Below are positions 59,742-64,000 of a stretch of 64,000 bases of DNA, in pieces. The position numbers and the translations under genes are program-made. Source of the DNA: Myxococcota bacterium. GTDB lineage: Bacteria > Myxococcota_A > UBA9160 > UBA6930. Every line of letters starts with the position of its first letter. Positions within the stretch are counted from its first letter, which is position 1. The notes beneath the pieces were generated by a model. The model was given only the letters and a program-made list of their open reading frames with translations. It did no database searches and was not told where the DNA came from. The stretch lies in the NCBI GenBank assembly GCA_028285625.1, contig JANQOX010000026.1:81825-145824 (forward strand). Direction: 5' to 3'.

Positions 59742-60584
59742 CTAGCGCGCCAGCAGCACGGCCACGGGGGACGTCCGGACGACGGCGGTGGCGTTGCTCC
59801 CGAGGAAGTAGTCGTTGATCCGGTTGCGACCGAAGGCGCCCATCACGATGACGCCGGCGCGGGCCGACTTGGCGGTGTCTACCAGCTTCACGTCGGGACG
59901 CCCCAGCGTCGACGAGTTCTCGCGGACCGGCACGCTCGCCGAGCCCAGCAGTCGCCGGACCTCTTCGAAGCGGGCCGCCGCTCGGCCCTTGTCCTTCGAA
60001 TCGACGAAGACATGGATGGGCTGCTCGAGCCGGCCGGCCAGCTCCACGGCCAGCTTCGCCGCGATGCGCGACCCGGGCGAGCCGTCGAAGCCGAGCACGA
60101 CGGGGCCGCCGAACTCGGCCCCCGTCGGAACCACCACCACGGGCTTGGTGGTCTTGCGCAGCACGCCGTCCGCGGTCGATCCCACCAGCTGCGGAAGCTG
60201 ACCACCCTGGGTACTTCGGCTCGCGGCGTGCTCTCCGTCGCGCCCGATCACCAGCAGGTCGACGGCCTGGCCGCGCTCGACGATGCGATCGTCGGCGGTT
60301 CCTCGCGCGGTCTCGGGAGAGCACTCGAGCCCCTGCGCCCGCGCCGCATCGGACACGCGACGCGACACGGCTTCGGCCCGCGCCTTGAGGAACGCCTCGA
60401 CGGGCTCGAGGTTGGGTGCAGGCACGCCGAGCGCGTCGGCGCGCAGACCCTGGACGGTCTTCTCCTCGATCACGGTCAGGCCGTGCAGGCGGGCGCGCAG
60501 CCGCGCGGCCAGGGCCACGCCAAAGCGTTCGGCCACGTGGGCGGCATCCGAGCCGTCGGTCGCTAGCAGGGTGGATTCGATCAT
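59742..60584 (-). CDS. Tandem universal stress protein
   Basis: 280 aa with two UspA domains. The first begins STLLATDGSDAAHVAERFG and ends with KPVVVVP. The second begins PVVLGFDGSPGSRIAAKLAV and carries the ATP-binding G-x2-G-x9-G-S motif GAFGRNRINDYFLGS. The first domain has a degenerate ATP site, so nucleotide binding may be limited to the second. A stress-response role is expected. GGAG precedes the ATG. It lies between the aldehyde dehydrogenase gene and lpxD on the same strand. Confidence 0.9.
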   Translation of the reverse strand: MIESTLLATDGSDAAHVAERFGVALAARLRARLHGLTVIEEKTVQGLRADALGVPAPNLEPVEAFLKARAEAVSRRVSDAARAQGLECSPETARGTADDRIVERGQAVDLLVIGRDGEHAASRSTQGGQLPQLVGSTADGVLRKTTKPVVVVPTGAEFGGPVVLGFDGSPGSRIAAKLAVELAGRLEQPIHVFVDSKDKGRAAARFEEVRRLLGSASVPVRENSSTLGRPDVKLVDTAKSARAGVIVMGAFGRNRINDYFLGSNATAVVRTSPVAVLLAR

Positions 60585-60624
60585 TCGGTTCTCCGCGGTC
60601 GTCCGCCGGCGGGCGGGACCGCCG

Positions 60625-62157
60625 TCAGGACAGAAGCCGTCCCAGGGGCGTTCCCCAGAGCAGGCGCATCAGGCGGCGCATCGTCTTGCTCTTTCGCGCC
60701 GTATACGGAAACCAGAGGAACTCGGACTTCGACCCGAACCGATCGACGACGATCGACTGGGCGTGGCAGTAGCCGCGCAGCCCGGTCTCCCCGTTGACCT
60801 GTCCGATGCCGCTGTCGCGCCGCCCCCCGAAGGGCGACTCGGTCACGCCGTAGGTGACCATGCAATCGTTGACGACGGCCGAGCCCGATGCCAGGCGTCG
60901 CGCCAGTCCGAGGCCCTTGCGCTTGTCGCGCGTCCAGACGTTGGCGTTGAGGCCATAGGAGGTGTCGTTGGCCAGGGCCAGCGCCTCGTCTTCGTCGCGC
61001 ACGGCCATGATCGGCAGCACGGGGCCGAAGGTCTCCTCGCGCATCACGTCCATGTCGTGGGTGACGTCGGCCAGCACCGTGGGCTCGTAGTAGTGCCCTT
61101 CCCATTCGGGATTGCGGCGGCCGCCGCACAGCACGCGGGCGCCCTTGCGGCGCGCATCGGCCACGTGCGACTCGATGATGTCGAGCTGCGCGGGGTCGAT
61201 CACGGCCCCCACGTCACTCTCGCCGCCCGGGCCCTGGCGCAGTTCGCCGGTCTTCTCGACCACCTTGCGCACGAAGGCGTCGGCGACCTCGTCCACCACG
61301 TAGACCCGCTCGGTCGAGGTGCAGACCTGCCCGCCGTTCGAGAAGGCACCGAAGACCGCCCCGGCCGAGGCGCGCTCGAGGTCGGCGTCGGCGCAGACCA
61401 CCATCGGGTCCTTGCCCCCCAGTTCGAGGGTGCACGGCACCAGGCGTTCGGCGCAGGCCACCGCGATCTTGCGTCCGGTCGCCACGCTTCCGGTGAACGA
61501 GATCTTGTCCACGTCGGCGCCCACCAGTGCGGCGCCGGTCTCGCCGTCGCCGGAGAGGCACTGGAACACGCCCTCGGGCAGCCCGGCGGCCTCGAACACC
61601 TCGGCCACCAGGCGGCCGGAGAAGGGGGTCACCTCCGACGGCTTGAGCAGCACGGCGTTGCCCGCCATCAGCGCCTGTGCACTCGGGTTCAGCGACAGGA
61701 TGAACGGGAAGTTCCAGGGGGTGATGATCCCGACCACGCCGAGCGGCTGATAGACGATGCGCAGCTTCTTCGTCTTGAGCAGGTGGAGCGGTACCGAGCG
61801 GTCGGCGAGCATGCCCTCTGCGCGCCGCGCGTAGAACTGCAGTGCGTCGCAGGAAGTCACGATCTCTGCGAGTGCCTCGGCGCGGGGCTTGCCGGTCTCG
61901 GCGATGATCGTGTCGACCAACTCTTCTTCGCGCGACAGCAACACGTCGATGGCGCGCTCGAGAAAGCGCCCGCGCTCGCGGAACGGCAGTTCGGCCCACG
62001 CCGTCTGTGCCTTGCGTGCGCGCTCGACGGCCGCGTGTACGTCGTCGGGCGTGGCGACGTCGATCTCGCCCACCGGCTCGAGCGTCGCCGGGCTGGCCAC
62101 GCGCAGGCGTCGACGGTCTCCCGCTCGTTCCGCCTGGATCGCTTCGACGACCGCCAC
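60625..62157 (-). CDS. NAD(P)-dependent aldehyde dehydrogenase
   Basis: 510 aa from a GTG with GGAGG upstream. The ALDH layout is complete: TPWNFPFILSLNPSAQALMA, the Lys in LLKPSEVTPFS, catalytic Glu in LELGGKDP (about 245) and the nucleophilic Cys in NGGQVCTSTERV (about 279). GIGQVNGETGLRGY lies near the C-terminus. It resembles coniferyl-aldehyde or succinate-semialdehyde-type enzymes; substrate not fixed by sequence. A canonical sigma-70 promoter precedes it. Confidence 0.9.
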   Translation of the reverse strand: MAVVEAIQAERAGDRRRLRVASPATLEPVGEIDVATPDDVHAAVERARKAQTAWAELPFRERGRFLERAIDVLLSREEELVDTIIAETGKPRAEALAEIVTSCDALQFYARRAEGMLADRSVPLHLLKTKKLRIVYQPLGVVGIITPWNFPFILSLNPSAQALMAGNAVLLKPSEVTPFSGRLVAEVFEAAGLPEGVFQCLSGDGETGAALVGADVDKISFTGSVATGRKIAVACAERLVPCTLELGGKDPMVVCADADLERASAGAVFGAFSNGGQVCTSTERVYVVDEVADAFVRKVVEKTGELRQGPGGESDVGAVIDPAQLDIIESHVADARRKGARVLCGGRRNPEWEGHYYEPTVLADVTHDMDVMREETFGPVLPIMAVRDEDEALALANDTSYGLNANVWTRDKRKGLGLARRLASGSAVVNDCMVTYGVTESPFGGRRDSGIGQVNGETGLRGYCHAQSIVVDRFGSKSEFLWFPYTARKSKTMRRLMRLLWGTPLGRLLS

Positions 62158-62217
62158 CTGGCCTCCACCTCCCGCCGGTGGCCCACGTCGATCGTGGTGC
62201 CCGGGGGAACGGGGGCG

Positions 62218-62247
62218 AGGGTACGAGAGCCCCGCGGGAAATGTCAA
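62218..62247 (-). promoter_or_regulatory. Sigma-70 promoter TTGACA-N18-TACCCT for the aldehyde dehydrogenase
   Basis: On the minus strand a consensus -35 TTGACA (62247-62242) is separated by 18 bp from TACCCT (62223-62218). The start codon lies 60 nt downstream. It is the only consensus -35 I found in the window. Confidence 0.65.
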
Positions 62248-62338
62248 TCAGGGGTTCGAGGAATCGCGCCGGCGGGCTCGAGCGACGGCTACGGGAAACC
62301 CCTCGGCGGGGCCCGGGACGGCCCCAGGGTCGGGCGGC

Positions 62339-62764
62339 CTAGGCGCCCTCGGGCTCGAGGCCGGCCACCCAGCGCAGGACGTCGGTCTCGGTCAGCAGGC
62401 CCGCCAGTTCATCGCCTTCGAGCACCGGCAGGCAGCCGATCTTCTTCTCGGCCATGATCGCCGACGCCTCTTCGATGCTGGCATCCGGCTCGATCACGAT
62501 GGGCGGGGTGGACATCACCCGGGAGATCTCCACGACGTGGAGGAACGCCCGGCGCTCGTCCTCGTGGTGCTGGGAGAGCCCCGAGAGCGAGGCGCGCAGC
62601 AGATCCCGCTCGGAGACGACGCCGACCAGCTTGCCGCCCTGGACCACGGGCATGTGCCGCACGTGACCCAGCGTCATGATATCTTCGACCGTCGACAGGC
62701 GTTCGCTGGCCGAGATGGTGATGAGCTTGGTCCGCATCACGTCGCGCACGAATCGCCCAGGCAT
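62339..62764 (-). CDS. CBS-domain pair protein
   Basis: 141 aa made of two CBS motifs: VRDVMRTKLITISASERLST with HMPVVQGGKLVGVVSERDLL, and ISRVMSTPPIVIEPDASIEE with CLPVLEGDELAGLLTETDVL. Such Bateman modules bind adenosyl nucleotides and regulate partner enzymes or channels. No partner is fused or adjacent. A TAGACT box ends 8 nt before the ATG with no Shine-Dalgarno. Confidence 0.9.
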   Translation of the reverse strand: MPGRFVRDVMRTKLITISASERLSTVEDIMTLGHVRHMPVVQGGKLVGVVSERDLLRASLSGLSQHHEDERRAFLHVVEISRVMSTPPIVIEPDASIEEASAIMAEKKIGCLPVLEGDELAGLLTETDVLRWVAGLEPEGA

Positions 62765-62772
62765 CAGGCCAG

Positions 62773-62778
62773 AGTCTA
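62773..62778 (-). promoter_or_regulatory. -10 box TAGACT for the CBS gene, leaderless spacing
   Basis: TAGACT on the minus strand ends 8 nt before the ATG at 62764. Confidence 0.55.
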
Positions 62779-62826
62779 CCGGTCGCGAAGCCGAAAGGGG
62801 GCGCGGACCGCAGGAGCAGACGATCC

Positions 62827-63249
62827 ATGACGGCCCCTCCCCGAAAAGGCGCGCGCGGCGGCTCGAACGAGACCGGCTCGAACGACGACCCGCAAGGCCC
62901 CGGCGACGACGGGGGCTTCTTTCCCGAACTGCTCCGGCGCGGCCTCACCATGGGGTTCACCGGCCTGTTCATGACCGAGGAGGCCGTCCGCCGCGCGTTG
63001 GGCGATAGTGCGCCTCGCGAGTTCGTGGAGTTCATCGTCGAGCAGTCGGAGAAGACGCGAACCGAATTCGTCGACCGGATGGGTCGCGAGTTCGGGCGGG
63101 TCCTGACGGCGCTCGACCCCGTCGAGATCGGGCGGCGGCTGCTCGACGGGCGCACCATCGAAGTCACGGCGCGGGTGCGCCTGGTGCCGGAGTCGGGCAA
63201 GAAGACGGCGGAATCCCAACCGCCCGCAGAGAACGAGGAGAACGCTTGA
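62827..63249 (+). CDS. Small acidic helical protein of unknown function
   Basis: 140 aa. A disordered Gly/Asn/Asp-rich start is followed by a predicted helical core (FFPELLRRGLTMGFTGLFMT, EFVEFIVEQSEKTRTEFVDR) and a short acidic tail. It has a phasin-like or membrane-peripheral feel, but no family is recognised. Its TGA overlaps the TTG of the next gene (TTGA), so the two are coupled. Confidence 0.55.
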   Translation: MTAPPRKGARGGSNETGSNDDPQGPGDDGGFFPELLRRGLTMGFTGLFMTEEAVRRALGDSAPREFVEFIVEQSEKTRTEFVDRMGREFGRVLTALDPVEIGRRLLDGRTIEVTARVRLVPESGKKTAESQPPAENEENA

Positions 63250-64000
63250 GCGCGACGAGTTCCGGCCCGGAGACGTCCACCGCATCGCCCTTCCGCTTCG
63301 TCGGTCCGATCCTTTCGGGGGTCTCGGTCGCCTGGGCGTGGCTGATGCACCAGGGGCTCGGACCCGACCTGGCCGGCAGCGAGTTCTCGCTGGTGCGGCC
63401 CTCGGGCTTCCTGATCGGCACCGCGGCGAGCCTGCCCATCGGCGAAGGGCCGATCGGCGCGCTGGCCATCGGGGCCATTCCGGCGCTCGTGCTGGCGGTC
63501 GCGGTCTTCGCCACCACCCGCTCCGGACTGGCGCGCGCGCTGTCGGTGATCTGCGTGATCGCCGCGGCCAGCTTCTCCTACTACGGCGTCCTGGCCAGCG
63601 GCGTCTGGGACTTCTTCAAGGAGCACTGGTCGGGGACGATGGTCACGTTCTCGATCGTGGTGGGCGGTGCGCTCTCCGCGGTGTTGCTGGCGCGCAGCTG
63701 GCGCAACGCGCACCCGGTGGTGCAGGTGGCCTGGTACCTGCCGCTGTTCATCGCGCTGGTGGTCTTCGAACGGAACGTCACCGGCACCAACCCGACCATG
63801 GCCTTCGCGATCTCCCCCTGGCCCGCGACCCAGGTGTTCGGCATGGAGACGATCGCCACGTGCATCGCCTTCGTGATCCTGGGCGTCGGCGCGGGGCTCT
63901 GGACCTTCGCGCGACTGATGGAGCGCCTGGGTTCGGCCGGGTCGCTCGCCGTGGGCGCCGTGGTGGGCGTGCTGGGCGCGCCGCTGGTGCTCTACCTCGG
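63246..64000 (+). CDS. Multi-pass membrane protein, truncated by the window edge
   Basis: At least 251 codons from a TTG with GAGGAG five bases upstream; the 3' end is beyond the window. Seven or more hydrophobic segments are visible (for example VAWAWLMHQGLGPDLAG, SVICVIAASFSYYGVLASG, GVGAGLWTFARLME). Repeated IGALAIGAIPALVLAV-type helices suggest a transporter or polytopic membrane enzyme, but no family is recognised. It is coupled to the small helical protein upstream. Confidence 0.55.
   Translation, partial: MSATSSGPETSTASPFRFVGPILSGVSVAWAWLMHQGLGPDLAGSEFSLVRPSGFLIGTAASLPIGEGPIGALAIGAIPALVLAVAVFATTRSGLARALSVICVIAAASFSYYGVLASGVWDFFKEHWSGTMVTFSIVVGGALSAVLLARSWRNAHPVVQVAWYLPLFIALVVFERNVTGTNPTMAFAISPWPATQVFGMETIATCIAFVILGVGAGLWTFARLMERLGSAGSLAVGAVVGVLGAPLVLYL

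Overview
This window is high-GC DNA (about 70% G+C by eye). It carries a dense, ordinary bacterial gene set on both strands and nothing that looks phage-like or IS-like. lpxD (lipid A synthesis), an alginate-export-type outer-membrane barrel, several exported or lipoprotein-like products and three ECF sigma/anti-sigma units point to a free-living Gram-negative bacterium. The mix of c-di-GMP and cyclic-nucleotide signalling, acyl-CoA-dehydrogenase-type and LLM flavoenzymes, SnoaL/EthD/cupin proteins and GSTs resembles deltaproteobacterial lineages such as Myxococcota or Binatota. That placement is a family-level impression; no marker gene here fixes the taxon.

Layout. 0-9 kb: a membrane-anchored Fe-S aldo/keto reductase, a large exported beta-propeller/cytochrome c protein, a metallo-beta-lactamase/receiver fusion, an acyl-CoA-dehydrogenase-fold flavoenzyme and a membrane protein. 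9-17 kb: an NCS2 purine permease; a tightly overlapped cupredoxin - class III cyclase - outer-membrane barrel operon; an exported VWA protein; a methyltransferase. 17-26.8 kb: a REC-PAS-GGDEF-EAL protein; an old-yellow-enzyme/DapA-family pair; a second VWA protein; a GST; a sulfatase. 26.8-33 kb: a DNRLRE-like lipoprotein, a GH2 beta-galactosidase and a GT4 glycosyltransferase. 33-38.3 kb: a catabolic-looking group (FAD dehydrogenase, SDR, EthD, cupin, SnoaL, GST). 38.3-51.6 kb: three ECF sigma units mixed with CcdA/thioredoxin, a PLP lyase, an LLM oxidoreductase and pdxH. 51.6-64 kb: mostly housekeeping (polA, cysK, truD, rnhB, lpxD) plus a universal stress protein, an aldehyde dehydrogenase, a CBS-pair protein and a membrane protein cut by the window edge.

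How the genes work together. Many units are joined by 1-4 nt stop/start overlaps (ATGA, GTGA, TTGA), so translational coupling is the rule. Two regulatory observations stand out. First, at 44.63-44.73 kb the ATGA junction between an ECF sigma gene and its anti-sigma gene has been tandemly copied. This produces three 11-codon mini-cistrons (MSCPTRRNG[P/Q]P), each overlapping the next start, before the real anti-sigma gene. Second, at least fourteen transcription-unit heads have a -10-like hexamer only 6-9 nt before the start codon and no Shine-Dalgarno sequence, as expected for leaderless mRNAs. Other units here carry a -10 box followed by an untranslated leader with a good Shine-Dalgarno.

Most start codons were chosen from Shine-Dalgarno position, overlap with the upstream stop, or -10 spacing; alternatives are given where they matter. 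Functions are family-level assignments read from motifs; no database search was run.
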